A DNA stretch of 64,000 nucleotides from an uncultured Ruminococcus sp. Its GTDB lineage: Bacteria; Bacillota; Clostridia; Oscillospirales; Ruminococcaceae. How positions within the stretch are numbered: the stretch's first letter is position 1; every line of letters starts with the position of its first letter. Where the stretch lies: the NCBI RefSeq assembly GCF_934476685.1, contig NZ_CAKSNX010000005.1:93964-157963 (forward strand), written 5' to 3'. A program made the translations under genes and the position numbers. This document shows, in pieces, positions 52,610-60,984 of this stretch. The notes beneath the pieces were generated by a model. That model was not told the DNA's origin and ran no database searches. It saw only the letters and a list, made by a program, of their open reading frames with translations.

Positions 52610-53830
52610 ATGAACAAGAAAGGCAAAACTATGAAACAGAAAAGAATTTCATTCGGTCAGGGAAAGGGTTCTCTGACTCACAATAACAGGGAGTTCATGG
52701 CGGACAATGTTGATCCGCTCCGCACTCCGCAGAACATCACCTTTGTGCGTCAGCCGATCGGTGAAGCATACGAGCAGCTTTTTGCTGAATCCACCCAGCG
52801 TTACAATGCAAAACAAAAGCGTAACGACCGCAAGGTTCACGACAGCTATTACGAGCATCTCTTTGGAGTAAAACCCTGCAACACTGTCCGCACTGCCGCC
52901 GACAAACGTAAGAGCTTTTATGAGGACGTTGTGCAGATTGGAAAGCGTGAGGATTCCGGCTATGGCACAGAGGACTTTCAGCTTGTGGCTGACTGCCTGA
53001 AAGAGTACATGGAAAGTTTCCAGAATCGCAATCCGAACTTCTATGTTTTTAACGCTGTCCTGCACATGGACGAAGCAACTCCTCACCTGCACATCGACTA
53101 CATTCCTGTCGGTCACTATAAGCGAGGGCAGGACGTTCAGAACGGTATCGCTCAGGCTCTGAAAGAAATGGGGTACGGTGAGGGCAAGCAGGCTATTGCC
53201 CGTTGGCGAGCTGCTGAAATCGAGGTGCTGAACGTTATCTGCCTTGAACATGGTATCAAGCCACTTGCTCCCGAAAAGGCGAGAGGGACGCTGGAAGTTG
53301 AGGAGTACAAGGAACAGCGCCGTCAGGCTGATGAACTGGCAGAGCAGAATGCTCAGGTCAAAGCGGAGCTTGGCGAAAAGCGTGAAATACTTAAAGCTGT
53401 CAAGGAGAAAACCGCTAAACTTGCGGAGATCGACAGCATTGAAACGGGAAAGACCGTGTTCAGCGGCAAGGTTACAGTGTCGCAGGAGGACTGGCAGAAC
53501 ATCACCGACCTTGCAAGGAAAGAAGTTGCATCGCAGAAGCAGACAAAAAAGCTCCGTAAGGAACGTGATGAAGCTGTTAGGGAGCGTGATGAACTGAAAG
53601 CAAAGCTGTCTGCTGTTTCTTCGGAGCTTGCTACCTACAAGAAAGCCGAGGAGCAAAAGGGACTTTTCACCCGTGAGAAGCTGAAAAAGGAAACAAAGCG
53701 TATCAGCCGCGAGGACGAGCTGTCCCGTGAGCTGAGAAAGGCTAAGGCGTTTATTTCTGCCTGCGGACTGAATGCCGATTATCAGCAGTACAAGTACAAC
53801 AGCACCACAAGAAAGAATGTGCTGGAATAA
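52610..53830 (+). CDS. mobV: MobV/Pre-family relaxase
   Basis: 406 residues. Nicks oriT and leads the DNA strand into a helper conjugation channel. The His-rich metal motif HMDEATPHLHIDYIPV is typical of MobV (HxDE-x-x-PHxH). The N-terminal half is the relaxase domain; residues about 220-385 form a long coiled coil (EQRRQADELAEQNAQVKAEL; RKERDEAVRERDELKAKL). The ATG at 52610 is chosen as the start of the conserved region; the frame is open further upstream but without an RBS. Confidence 0.88.
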   Translation: MNKKGKTMKQKRISFGQGKGSLTHNNREFMADNVDPLRTPQNITFVRQPIGEAYEQLFAESTQRYNAKQKRNDRKVHDSYYEHLFGVKPCNTVRTAADKRKSFYEDVVQIGKREDSGYGTEDFQLVADCLKEYMESFQNRNPNFYVFNAVLHMDEATPHLHIDYIPVGHYKRGQDVQNGIAQALKEMGYGEGKQAIARWRAAEIEVLNVICLEHGIKPLAPEKARGTLEVEEYKEQRRQADELAEQNAQVKAELGEKREILKAVKEKTAKLAEIDSIETGKTVFSGKVTVSQEDWQNITDLARKEVASQKQTKKLRKERDEAVRERDELKAKLSAVSSELATYKKAEEQKGLFTREKLKKETKRISREDELSRELRKAKAFISACGLNADYQQYKYNSTTRKNVLE

Positions 53831-53886
53831 ACATACAAACAAGATAGAAAGCAGGGGAAGTACCTGCTATGGAGGTTTTTACAACT

Positions 53887-54180
53887 ATGACAACAAACAG
53901 AAAGAACGAGCTTATCGCTCAGCTCGTAAGCATTCTGAGCGAACTTATCGAAGCCAATGATTCCGAACAGGTGTCTGAGATCAAGTCTGATGCCGTGGAG
54001 ATGCTGACCGTCAAGGAATGTACCGAAGCGGTTAGAGGGCTGTCTGAACACACCGTCCGCAAGCTGATAAAGCAGGGTAAGCTCCAGTATTTGAGAACGG
54101 GCGATGGAGTGAACGGAAAAATGCTTATCAACAAGGCAGACTTGCTTGCCTACTTCAACGGACAGGGAACAGACAGATAA
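53887..54180 (+). CDS. xis: Excisionase-like HTH protein
   Basis: 97 residues with a MerR/excisionase-type winged helix: MLTVKECTEAVRGLSEHTVR, then KLIKQGKLQYLRTGDGVNGK and ADLLAYF. It lies between the relaxase and the integrase, the usual place of Xis, which bends DNA to favour excision. The ATG at 53887 follows GGAGG; an upstream in-frame ATG at 53869 overlaps this RBS and is a possible alternative. Confidence 0.78.
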   Translation: MTTNRKNELIAQLVSILSELIEANDSEQVSEIKSDAVEMLTVKECTEAVRGLSEHTVRKLIKQGKLQYLRTGDGVNGKMLINKADLLAYFNGQGTDR

Positions 54181-54260
54181 TTCTGTACGCTGAGAACGCC
54201 TATATTTCGGCGTTAGAGCGTCAATAGACACAAAAACCACAAACACCATAGAACAAAGAG

Positions 54261-54362
54261 CATAGATTTCGGTATACTCCGAAAAAAGATATAGAATCCT
54301 CTTGACATACGGGCAAATGCGCGCTATTATTAGAGTAACAGGAGTATGCCATAAAATCTATG
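54261..54362 (+). promoter_or_regulatory. Integrase promoter framed by inverted repeats
   Basis: TTGACA (54302-54307) and TATTAT (54325-54330) with a 17-base spacer. Arms on both sides form an imperfect inverted repeat: CATAGATTT-CGG-TATACTCC (54261-54280) and GGAGTATGCC-AAATCTATG (54341-54362). The arrangement could let Xis or Int loop the promoter, or form a long-range RNA hairpin upstream of the start. Confidence 0.65.
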
Positions 54363-54381
54363 TGATAGAAAGGAATCATTT

Positions 54382-55581
54382 ATGGCTACTATAAGAAAAA
54401 GAGGAAACTCCTATCAGATCAGAGTTTCCTGCGGATATGATACATCGGGTAATCAGGTGGTTCAGACCATGTCATGGAAGCCTGCGGACGGAATGAACAA
54501 GAAGCAGATCGAGAAGGAACTGCAAAAACAGGCAATCCTCTTTGAGGACAAGTGCATGAAGGGTCAGGTCACAGCAAATGTGAAATTTCAGGACTTCGCT
54601 GAGCAATGGTTTGAGGAATACGCAAAGCTCAATCTCAGAAACACGTCCTATGAGCGTATGAAACAGCTCACCGTGAGGGTGTATCCTGCTATCGGGCATC
54701 TCAGGCTCGACAAGATCACCAGCCGTCATATCCAGCAGTTTATCAACGATCTGGCACTTAACGGCAAAAGCCTCAAAAACGGCAGACCGCTGTCGAGAAA
54801 GACAGCCGTTCATCACCTCAGCTTCATCAGCGATGTGTTCAGCTACGCTGTGAAGATGGAAATGCTCACCGACAACCCTTGCAGGCGTGTTACCGTTCCG
54901 AAGGGCGAGAAGAAGGAGAAGGACATCTACACGCTTGAAGAAGTCGCACAGCTCTTTCAGCTCCTTGAAACTGCACCGCTTAAATACCGCACATTTTTTA
55001 CTTTGGCGATATACAGCGGATTCCGCAGAGGAGAAATGCTCGGCTTGGAATGGAAGGACATTGACTGGGACAACTGCGTTATCAGTGTCCGCAGAACGTC
55101 CAACTATACCGTTTCAAAGGGCATATATACCGATACCACAAAGACGAAGAAGTCTCAGCGCTCCCTTAAATTCCCTCAGTGCGTCATGGATATGCTCCGT
55201 GAATACAAGGCAGAGCAGGACGAGGAACGTGAGAAGCTCGGTACGAAATGGCAGGACTATGATCGCCTGTTCGTGAAGTGGGACGGCAGACCGATGAACA
55301 ACAATACACCGTATTTCTGGCTCAAAGAATTCTGTGAAGCAAACAATTTCCGTTTCTGTGACATACACTCCCTGCGACACTTCTATGCTTCGGCTCTTAT
55401 CAATAAGGGCGTGGACGCAGCTGCTGTGTCGGGAGCGTTAGGTCACTCGACGATAACTACCACGACTTCTATCTATTGCCACGTCTTCAATCAGGCTCAG
55501 GCGAGGGCAAGTGAAGCAATCGCTTCGGTACTCGATTTCAGCAAGCCCGATGACACTAAAGGACAGCCGAAAGCTGTATAA
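54382..55581 (+). CDS. int: Tyrosine recombinase integrase of the mobile element
   Basis: 399 residues, Tn916-Int-like: N-terminal arm-binding domain (ATIRKRGNSYQIRVSCGYDT), SAM-like core-binding domain, and catalytic domain with Arg in YSGFRRGEMLGLEWKDID, the His-x-x-Arg box DIHSLRHFYAS, LGHSTITTTT and the Tyr nucleophile in SIYCHVF. All catalytic residues are present. Its 3' end is 85 bases from the right attachment repeat, as expected for the gene that integrates the element. Confidence 0.95.
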   Translation: MATIRKRGNSYQIRVSCGYDTSGNQVVQTMSWKPADGMNKKQIEKELQKQAILFEDKCMKGQVTANVKFQDFAEQWFEEYAKLNLRNTSYERMKQLTVRVYPAIGHLRLDKITSRHIQQFINDLALNGKSLKNGRPLSRKTAVHHLSFISDVFSYAVKMEMLTDNPCRRVTVPKGEKKEKDIYTLEEVAQLFQLLETAPLKYRTFFTLAIYSGFRRGEMLGLEWKDIDWDNCVISVRRTSNYTVSKGIYTDTTKTKKSQRSLKFPQCVMDMLREYKAEQDEEREKLGTKWQDYDRLFVKWDGRPMNNNTPYFWLKEFCEANNFRFCDIHSLRHFYASALINKGVDAAAVSGALGHSTITTTTSIYCHVFNQAQARASEAIASVLDFSKPDDTKGQPKAV

Positions 55582-55624
55582 AGGACAAGTAAAGGACAGA
55601 AGCCGCATCAGGGTAAAAAAAGAA

Positions 55625-55656
55625 CTCAGAAATGGCGATTTAACGTCATTTCTGAG
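55625..55656 (-). terminator. Minus-strand hairpin flanking the right attachment repeat
   Basis: CTCAGAAATG / CATTTCTGAG, followed on the minus strand by TTCTTTTTTTACC. It mirrors the position of the 40228-40259 hairpin relative to the other repeat; it may also end integrase transcripts weakly. Confidence 0.65.
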
Positions 55657-55665
55657 CCTTATGCA

Positions 55666-55694
55666 TTGGTGACCCGTACGGGAATTGAATTAAA
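55666..55694. repeat. Right attachment repeat of the 15.4-kb element
   Basis: 29 bases identical to 40266-40294, 85 bases after the integrase stop. Confidence 0.85.
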
Positions 55695-55735
55695 CCGCAC
55701 ACCTGATGTGGTCTTTAGTAAAATGCGAAAAAGCC

Positions 55736-55896
55736 CGATTTTGCGGCGTTTTTGAGCAATGCAATTGTAGTGATTTTAAGCCGATTTCGGTGATTTTTAG
55801 CACAAATAAGTGGCAAACAAGTGGTTGAAAGTGGCGCATTTCTACCAGGAAGAGTACCGTATGCGTAATGACAGCAGGCGGTCATTTTTTAATTAA
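55736..55896. repeat. 161-bp repeat, copy 1
   Basis: Matches 62611-62771 in direct orientation with about four differences. It begins CGATTTTGCGGCG and ends TTAATTAA. No coding sense. It lies just beyond the right attachment repeat of the element. Confidence 0.93.
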
Positions 55897-56090
55897 TACT
55901 GCTTTTTTGTGAGATCAGAAACCAATTGTTTTCCATCTTCTTTCTCTTCTTCAAATAATTCCATAGCAATAGCTTCACGATCACACTTTAATTTATCAAG
56001 TATAAAACTATGTCATAATTCAAAACTTTTAATCACATCATCCCATGTGAATGCATAAACTTCATATGTCGTTTGGATGCGGTGCAGATT
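55893..56090 (-). pseudogene. Remnant of an unrecognised gene with in-frame TGA
   Basis: One minus-strand frame reads LHRIQTTYEVYAFTWDDVIK then SFEL, a TGA, and continues without frame change HSFILDKLKCDREAIAMELF and EEEKEDGKQLVSDLTKKQY to a TAA that touches the 161-bp repeat. No start codon is apparent. Likely a decayed gene cut by insertion. Family unknown. Confidence 0.45.
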
Positions 56091-56106
56091 TATTCGGCAG
56101 ATTGTA

Positions 56107-56838
56107 CTAAGGAAGCACTATATTATAAGTTTTAAGTATATCGTCCTTTTTAGCATAAAATGCTTCGATAATACTATGATCCGGCGAAAATATCTCATTA
56201 TTGCAACATTCTGAATAAACATATTCTTCTTTCATAATCTTGCTCTCCGTTTCATCAAGACACAGCCAGCTTATCTGATAACCGTTTATCCTGTAAACAG
56301 TTTTTTCTTTAAAATCAAGAGTCTGCGCAATTATGAGATATTTCTTCCCTGGTACCATAAAATTCATGCCGCCAAAATCCAGCGAGAATAGTTTTTCAGA
56401 AGGTGTCTCTATCTCCATGTCCTCAGCATTCATTAACCGCTCTTTGAACTCAGCCTCTGTTTCGTAGTGAAAGCCGCCTTTGATTTCAACATCAATGCTG
56501 TCTGTTTTGATATTACCCTTTATGACCTTATCCACATCAAGGGTGCAGAAGGTACTGCCCTTTGAAAAGGAAAAGCTGTCCTGTGGAGTTCCTACAAATA
56601 TGGCTGTTCCGTAAAGCCCAATGCCGTAGTCTGCATTCTCACTGTCAAACTGAGAAAAGCGATCATACAGTTCCTCTGTATCATGGATCACAGCAATATA
56701 GTCACAATTGCTGTTATGTATCTTCTCGATAGTGTCCATGCGGGTTATTCCTACATCCTCTGACAAGCCCCTTGCATGTAAGCAAAGCAGAAGGGTGACT
56801 GCAATCAAAGCCGCCTGTAAGGTCAAAAATACTTTCAT
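56107..56838 (-). CDS. Membrane-anchored exported protein of the ABC transporter operon
   Basis: 243 residues with one N-terminal hydrophobic segment (VFLTLQAALIAVTLLLCLHA) and a mostly beta extracellular domain (YGIGLYGTAIFVGTPQDSFS; KYLIIAQTLDFKEKTVYRI) that keeps a few cysteines. The ATG at 56838 behind GGGAGGAATGAT is chosen; it lies one base past the ATPase stop. No family is recognised. As last gene of the ABC operon it may be an accessory or immunity factor. Confidence 0.72.
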   Translation of the reverse strand: MKVFLTLQAALIAVTLLLCLHARGLSEDVGITRMDTIEKIHNSNCDYIAVIHDTEELYDRFSQFDSENADYGIGLYGTAIFVGTPQDSFSFSKGSTFCTLDVDKVIKGNIKTDSIDVEIKGGFHYETEAEFKERLMNAEDMEIETPSEKLFSLDFGGMNFMVPGKKYLIIAQTLDFKEKTVYRINGYQISWLCLDETESKIMKEEYVYSECCNNEIFSPDHSIIEAFYAKKDDILKTYNIVLP

Positions 56839-56839
56839 A

Positions 56840-57475
56840 TCATTCCTCCCGGACAGCGCCATTGTCAACTCTGAATATCTTATCGCTCAGAAGGGCGATA
56901 TCCTCCTTGTTGTGACTTGCAACACAGACTATTGCCCCTCGCTTTGCCTGTGCAGAGATCAGCTTTCTGATTTCGTCAACACCGCTGTCATCAAGACCAT
57001 TTGTAGGTTCATCGAGGAGCAGCACATCGGGTTCCTCCATAATAGCCTGTGCAATAAGTATCCTCTGCCGCATACCGAGGGAATATTTTCTGATCGGGCG
57101 CTTATCGTCGGGATCAAGCCCTACCTCCGAGATAGTCTCACGAATTTTGTCTTTGCTTATCTTCTTTTTTATCCCTGCCAGCAGCTTCAGATTTTTATAT
57201 CCCGACAAGTCCGGAAATAGTCCTGCATTTTCAATAGCAATACCCACACTGGGCAGAGCGTCAATGTCCTTGTGCAGCACCTTGCCGTCTATCTCAATGC
57301 TGCCGCTTGTAAGATGTATAAGCCCCGATATCGCACGGAAAAGCATGGTCTTACCGCTGCCGTTTCGCCCTACAAATCCGTAGATATTTCCGCCCTCCAG
57401 TGTAAGAGACACATTGTCGATCACTGTGCTGTTTTTGAATTTTTTAACTGCATTTTTAACTGTTATCGTTGACAT
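56840..57475 (-). CDS. ABC transporter ATP-binding protein
   Basis: 211 residues: Walker A YGFVGRNGSGKTMLFR, signature KYSLGMRQRILIAQA, Walker B VLLLDEPTNGLDD and the His switch VASHNKED. It belongs to the ABC-2/bacteriocin-antibiotic exporter type (CcmA-like). It partners with the two membrane proteins encoded just upstream. Confidence 0.93.
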   Translation of the reverse strand: MSTITVKNAVKKFKNSTVIDNVSLTLEGGNIYGFVGRNGSGKTMLFRAISGLIHLTSGSIEIDGKVLHKDIDALPSVGIAIENAGLFPDLSGYKNLKLLAGIKKKISKDKIRETISEVGLDPDDKRPIRKYSLGMRQRILIAQAIMEEPDVLLLDEPTNGLDDSGVDEIRKLISAQAKRGAIVCVASHNKEDIALLSDKIFRVDNGAVREE

Positions 57476-57485
57476 TTCTATCCCC

Positions 57486-58241
57486 TCACACTAATATCTC
57501 TTTGTTGTTAAGGCTAACATCAGATCTGTTCACATAGGTGCAGAATATGACACACACCGCAAATAAGATCACTCCCATTACTATTACTGACGTTACAATG
57601 CTCCGCCTGTTTTCTGACATATTAAAAATGACAGCCAAAGGGTTTATGTTTTTTATGAGGGTATTCTCAAAGCCGTACCTTGCAGATATAACAAAGGCAT
57701 AATGTGCTGCCGCTCCGACAGATAATCCGATAGTACTGCCGAACAATGCCGAGAAAAGATTTGTGGTGGTAATAAGTATCCAAATGTACAGTATCATCAT
57801 CATGGTTATCCCAACTATTTTTCCTATATCCCCGGGCTGATTTGCAACGCCCATTTTGGCAGTCATTAACCATATCACAACCACGTTGACAAGGACTATA
57901 ACAGCGCTCTGCAAATATATACGAGCCGAGTTTTTGACGAACCATTTTGTTCTCTTGTTCTCTCGGATAAAAACATAAATATCGCTGACGTTCAGGTTAT
58001 CAGACATGGTATGTCCGAACATAAAAAGATAGACAACAGCCACAGTCAATGTGTACAGCATAAAGGGCAGGCTTGCATCACGAAGTGATGTAAAACCGAA
58101 AGCGTTTCCGATAAACAAAAGATCAAAACTCTCATCGTATTCTCCCAGACTGCGCTCTGCGAGAATGTTGAAAAAATTACGACCGTTGAATATCAGTGAC
58201 AATGGGACAATAGATGCGATCATTAGAAGCATTTTCTTCAT
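57486..58241 (-). CDS. ABC-2 type membrane protein 1
   Basis: 251 residues with about six transmembrane helices (for example MLLMIASIVPLSLIF, LPFMLYTLTVAVVYLFMFGH, ILYIWILITTTNLFSALFGS and SVIVMGVILFAVCVIFC). No catalytic motif. Ten bases from the ATPase gene. Substrate unknown. Confidence 0.82.
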   Translation of the reverse strand: MKKMLLMIASIVPLSLIFNGRNFFNILAERSLGEYDESFDLLFIGNAFGFTSLRDASLPFMLYTLTVAVVYLFMFGHTMSDNLNVSDIYVFIRENKRTKWFVKNSARIYLQSAVIVLVNVVVIWLMTAKMGVANQPGDIGKIVGITMMMILYIWILITTTNLFSALFGSTIGLSVGAAAHYAFVISARYGFENTLIKNINPLAVIFNMSENRRSIVTSVIVMGVILFAVCVIFCTYVNRSDVSLNNKEILV

Positions 58242-58252
58242 TCTCTCACTCC

Positions 58253-59143
58253 CTAGATATAGTCTTTTCTGCCACAGAAAAGCAGCAGAGCCGAACTCAC
58301 GACTATCACCGCACCCATAGCAATGAAAAACGCTAAATAGTTCACTCCACTCCTGCCGTCACAGTAATAGTAAGTAACATATTTGAATGGATCGAGTGCG
58401 GTATATTTTTTATCTATATCATCATTCATGCTGTAGTTTTCAAGGAACTGCATTATGTTTATGATAAGAAATCCGACCCCGAAGGTCAGCACTTTGTTCC
58501 TTCTGCAAAACACCGAACAGGCAAGAGCAAGCACCCCGAACACTCCCGACATCAGAGAAAACATAAAAGCATGAAGCATACTGTACAGAAAGGGTGCAGC
58601 CGCCAGCAGTTCTCCAAAGGGAGCATTGGGGTAGTCTGTGGCACGCATAACGCCGAAGCCGTTAAAACGCCAGTTCGGGTTGAATAGATTTGCTCCCATG
58701 GAATTATCGAAGATGAGATAATTAAGACAGCCGTTTATCATCAGCGGAACGAAAAATATCAGAAATGAGCCGATAAATGCAGCTGTGATCTTTGATATGA
58801 TGTACCTTCGTTTACCGCAGTAGGCACACAACAGAGTATCCGTGTTGGCTGCCTTGTCGGTAAGTATCGAAAAAGAAAAGGGCAAAGCACACAGGAATGG
58901 GAACAGCAGCTCAAGATAGCTGAGCAGTCCTGAGGGTACACAGAGGATAAATGCTTCAAAGGAGGTTATGACCGACGATGGGTCGTTCCCAGGGAAGCCG
59001 TCTCCTTCCATTCGTAGGGCGGTAACACCGTATGAACTGAAAACAACCTCTAAGAGACATATCATCATCATTGCTGAAAAGCCGAACATAAAGCCCTTTT
59101 TGTTAAGCATTATTTTTGTTTGGGTAAGTATACTTTTGATCAT
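58253..59143 (-). CDS. ABC-2 type membrane protein 2
   Basis: 296 residues, about six transmembrane helices (FMFGFSAMMMICLLEVVFSS; LELLFPFLCALPFSFSILTD; ITAAFIGSFLIFFVPLMING; FFIAMGAVIVVSSALLLFCG). It contains a cytoplasmic loop ending LCAYCGKRRYIISK, usual in ABC-2 proteins where a Y-x-x-S-K-x follows. First transporter gene after the secreted protein at 59213. Confidence 0.82.
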   Translation of the reverse strand: MIKSILTQTKIMLNKKGFMFGFSAMMMICLLEVVFSSYGVTALRMEGDGFPGNDPSSVITSFEAFILCVPSGLLSYLELLFPFLCALPFSFSILTDKAANTDTLLCAYCGKRRYIISKITAAFIGSFLIFFVPLMINGCLNYLIFDNSMGANLFNPNWRFNGFGVMRATDYPNAPFGELLAAAPFLYSMLHAFMFSLMSGVFGVLALACSVFCRRNKVLTFGVGFLIINIMQFLENYSMNDDIDKKYTALDPFKYVTYYYCDGRSGVNYLAFFIAMGAVIVVSSALLLFCGRKDYI

Positions 59144-59168
59144 ATATTTGCCTCCGTAGGTTTATATT

Positions 59169-59208
59169 AATACATAGAGGAGAAGATTCACTTCTCCTCC
59201 GATGTATT
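59169..59208 (-). other. Intergenic hairpin between secreted protein and transporter genes
   Basis: AATACAT-GAGGAGAAG / CTTCTCCTC-ATGTATT with loop ATTCA begins four bases after the stop of the secreted protein gene and has no T tract. Such a hairpin could guard the 3' end of the upstream message and lower expression of the transporter genes, as in peptide-export operons. Confidence 0.55.
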
Positions 59209-59212
59209 ATCC

Positions 59213-59617
59213 TTACATAAACCTGAATTCACCAGACACCTTGCATTTGCAGCCTGAAGTCTTGTTCTTAACATATCCATAATAGGTTTTATTACCTCTG
59301 CACATGGATGAATCAAACGAATATAACTGGTTAGTGTTATATACATCAACATAATCGGAATAGCCCCCCGTCTTAACCTTAAATCGGGGTGTTCCTTTGC
59401 TATAGCCGCTTACGCTTGAAATTGATGTTGCCCATACACCATACGCATAGTCAATTGAATAGCCTGATGTAGTTGTAATAGGGTTATAGTCGTCAGAATG
59501 TGCAAGTTCATTGCTGAACGAAGCTGTACCATAAGCGTTTACACCTATAGCCGACATCGATGCCATCATCATAACAGCAGCACCCATAGCTGCAATTCTC
59601 TTAACGATCTTTTTCAT
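59213..59617 (-). CDS. Small secreted protein, candidate bacteriocin-like product
   Basis: 134 residues with a clear signal peptide (RIAAMGAAVMMMASMSAIGV, cut near VNAYG). The mature part of about 105 residues is rich in Ser, Tyr and Gly and has three cysteines near the C-terminus (SSMCRGNKTYYGYVKNK and GCKCKVSGEF). Position before a dedicated ABC transporter and size recall lactococcin-972-like peptides, but the diagnostic pattern of that family is not clearly seen. Good RBS (AAAGGACG). Confidence 0.7.
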   Translation of the reverse strand: MKKIVKRIAAMGAAVMMMASMSAIGVNAYGTASFSNELAHSDDYNPITTTSGYSIDYAYGVWATSISSVSGYSKGTPRFKVKTGGYSDYVDVYNTNQLYSFDSSMCRGNKTYYGYVKNKTSGCKCKVSGEFRFM

Positions 59618-59785
59618 ATTAAACGTCCTTTCTCAATATAAGTGTAATTTTCTTTAAGTTTTGTTGCAGAGTATTTTAATTTCATCATATCACACAATTA
59701 TTGCAATGAATAATTGTGCAAAATAAATATTCACATCTTCATTGGATTCACCAAACCTTTCTATTTTTATTACACCAGTTATGTA

Positions 59786-60211
59786 TCAGAAAATCAATGT
59801 TCCGCTGTTGACTTCCAGATACTCGTATTTACTTCCGCTGTAAACATATACATGAGCTTCAGTACGATATTTTCTTCCTGATACCGCCGATGAATATGTA
59901 TCGCTGACGTATGCGCTGCGTCCGTTCACTGCTTTTGTAACAACATCAACATTACTCCAAGCACCGTTTGAATATTCCTGTAGATACAGATAAATGCTTA
60001 TCTTTGTTGCTGTGGATTTGCCCTTAGCATCACATTTATAAGCTATATTTGAGCCTGAACGATATACACTTGTACTAACATTGTCTGTGTACAGATACAT
60101 TAATTCTATACCCGGTTCTACATAATCGATTACGCTATTCGCCGAAACACTCATACTAAGCGAACACATCATAATGCATATAGCCATTATCGCAGAAATC
60201 ATTTTCTTCAT
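59786..60211 (-). CDS. Small secreted beta-rich protein, DUF6147-like
   Basis: 141 residues: signal peptide ISAIMAICIMMCSLSMSVSA, then a mature beta-sandwich of about 115 residues with IYLYLQEYSNGAWSNVDVVT and SAVSGRKYRTEAHVYVYSG. The L-Q-x-x-x-N-G-x-W pattern is common in small secreted Firmicutes proteins of unknown function. It lies between the anti-sigma gene and another secreted protein; likely under control of the ECF pair. Confidence 0.72.
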   Translation of the reverse strand: MKKMISAIMAICIMMCSLSMSVSANSVIDYVEPGIELMYLYTDNVSTSVYRSGSNIAYKCDAKGKSTATKISIYLYLQEYSNGAWSNVDVVTKAVNGRSAYVSDTYSSAVSGRKYRTEAHVYVYSGSKYEYLEVNSGTLIF

Positions 60212-60306
60212 AAAAAATGTGCACTCCTTTCCTCAAAATTTTGTTCCCTTTATATACTGAGATACAAGTTTGAGTAAATTTGTACACACTTTTCGTAAAA
60301 AATATT

Positions 60307-60984
60307 TTATTTTGTAGGATTAACCGAATTTGCCATTTCAATTATGTCATTTTTGCACAAATCTCCGTTTATGGAATATACATAATTTCCATCATTCCAA
60401 ACAATGATAGATGAGTTGTCATCATAGGATAAAAACGCTTCACAGCCTGATACGGTGACATATTCTGTTTTCCTATTTTCAGTATCAATATTATGGGTTG
60501 CCGTTAATGAACCTTGAGAATAAAAAATGATTTTATTTTTGAAACGATAATCAATGCCTAAATGTGCGATATCCTCAATTCTGCTTTCTTCTACAAATCC
60601 TTTTGGAATAAACGTCGGCTCATAATAGATAAATTCATCGTTCATATCATCTGCGGGAATAGCTCCTTGAACAGCATGCACATCAGCGTTATTTTCATTT
60701 TGCGAGACAAACAAACCTACGAACCATTCTCTTAACTGTGGAACAGCGGCAACTGTAATTGTACTCATCATTAAAACTGCCGCTATAATAAAAATAGTCT
60801 TCCTCAGAGTTGTTTTTATCAAAGGATAATATGGTCTGCTTCTGTCCTTTATCAGCCTGTTTACTTTCTTTTTGTAAGTCTCTGAAAAATCACATTCGAC
60901 ATCTGCGATAGATTCCATTTCTCCTGCACACGGCAGTATTACCGCTTGTTCGATAGCTCTATACAATGCTGTATTTTCATTCAC
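60307..60984 (-). CDS. Anti-sigma factor, membrane protein with DUF4367-like exterior domain
   Basis: 225 residues starting at GTG (60984) behind GAGGTGAT; eight bases overlap the sigma gene. A cytoplasmic N-terminal part (DFSETYKKKVNRLIKDRSRP) precedes one transmembrane helix (TIFIIAAVLMMSTITVAA) and an external domain with YYEPTFIPKGFVEE, the usual opening of DUF4367 domains. It should hold the ECF sigma factor at the membrane until an outside signal arrives. A longer frame begins upstream within the sigma gene without RBS. Confidence 0.82.
   Translation of the reverse strand: MNENTALYRAIEQAVILPCAGEMESIADVECDFSETYKKKVNRLIKDRSRPYYPLIKTTLRKTIFIIAAVLMMSTITVAAVPQLREWFVGLFVSQNENNADVHAVQGAIPADDMNDEFIYYEPTFIPKGFVEESRIEDIAHLGIDYRFKNKIIFYSQGSLTATHNIDTENRKTEYVTVSGCEAFLSYDDNSSIIVWNDGNYVYSINGDLCKNDIIEMANSVNPTK

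Larger units (their letters stand above)
40266..55694. mobile_element. Integrative mobilizable element with RM and Septu-like cargo
   Basis: Bounded by 29-bp perfect direct repeats 15,400 bases apart. It contains a tyrosine integrase next to the right end, an excisionase-like protein, a MobV relaxase, a DUF3987-type protein, an XRE regulator, two small element genes at the left end, and a minus-strand defence operon. No type IV secretion genes are present, so transfer would rely on a helper element. Gene order int-xis-mob-rep from the right end fits clostridial mobilizable islands. Confidence 0.85.

Noticed and set aside
52649..53842. 397-codon open frame on the minus strand
   Set aside because: It is the antisense of the MobV relaxase, whose motifs and context are clear; the antisense frame has no RBS or known domain.
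59213..59617. Firm call as lactococcin 972 bacteriocin
   Set aside because: Size and neighbours fit, but the characteristic sequence pattern and the large DUF1430 membrane protein usual for that family are not seen.
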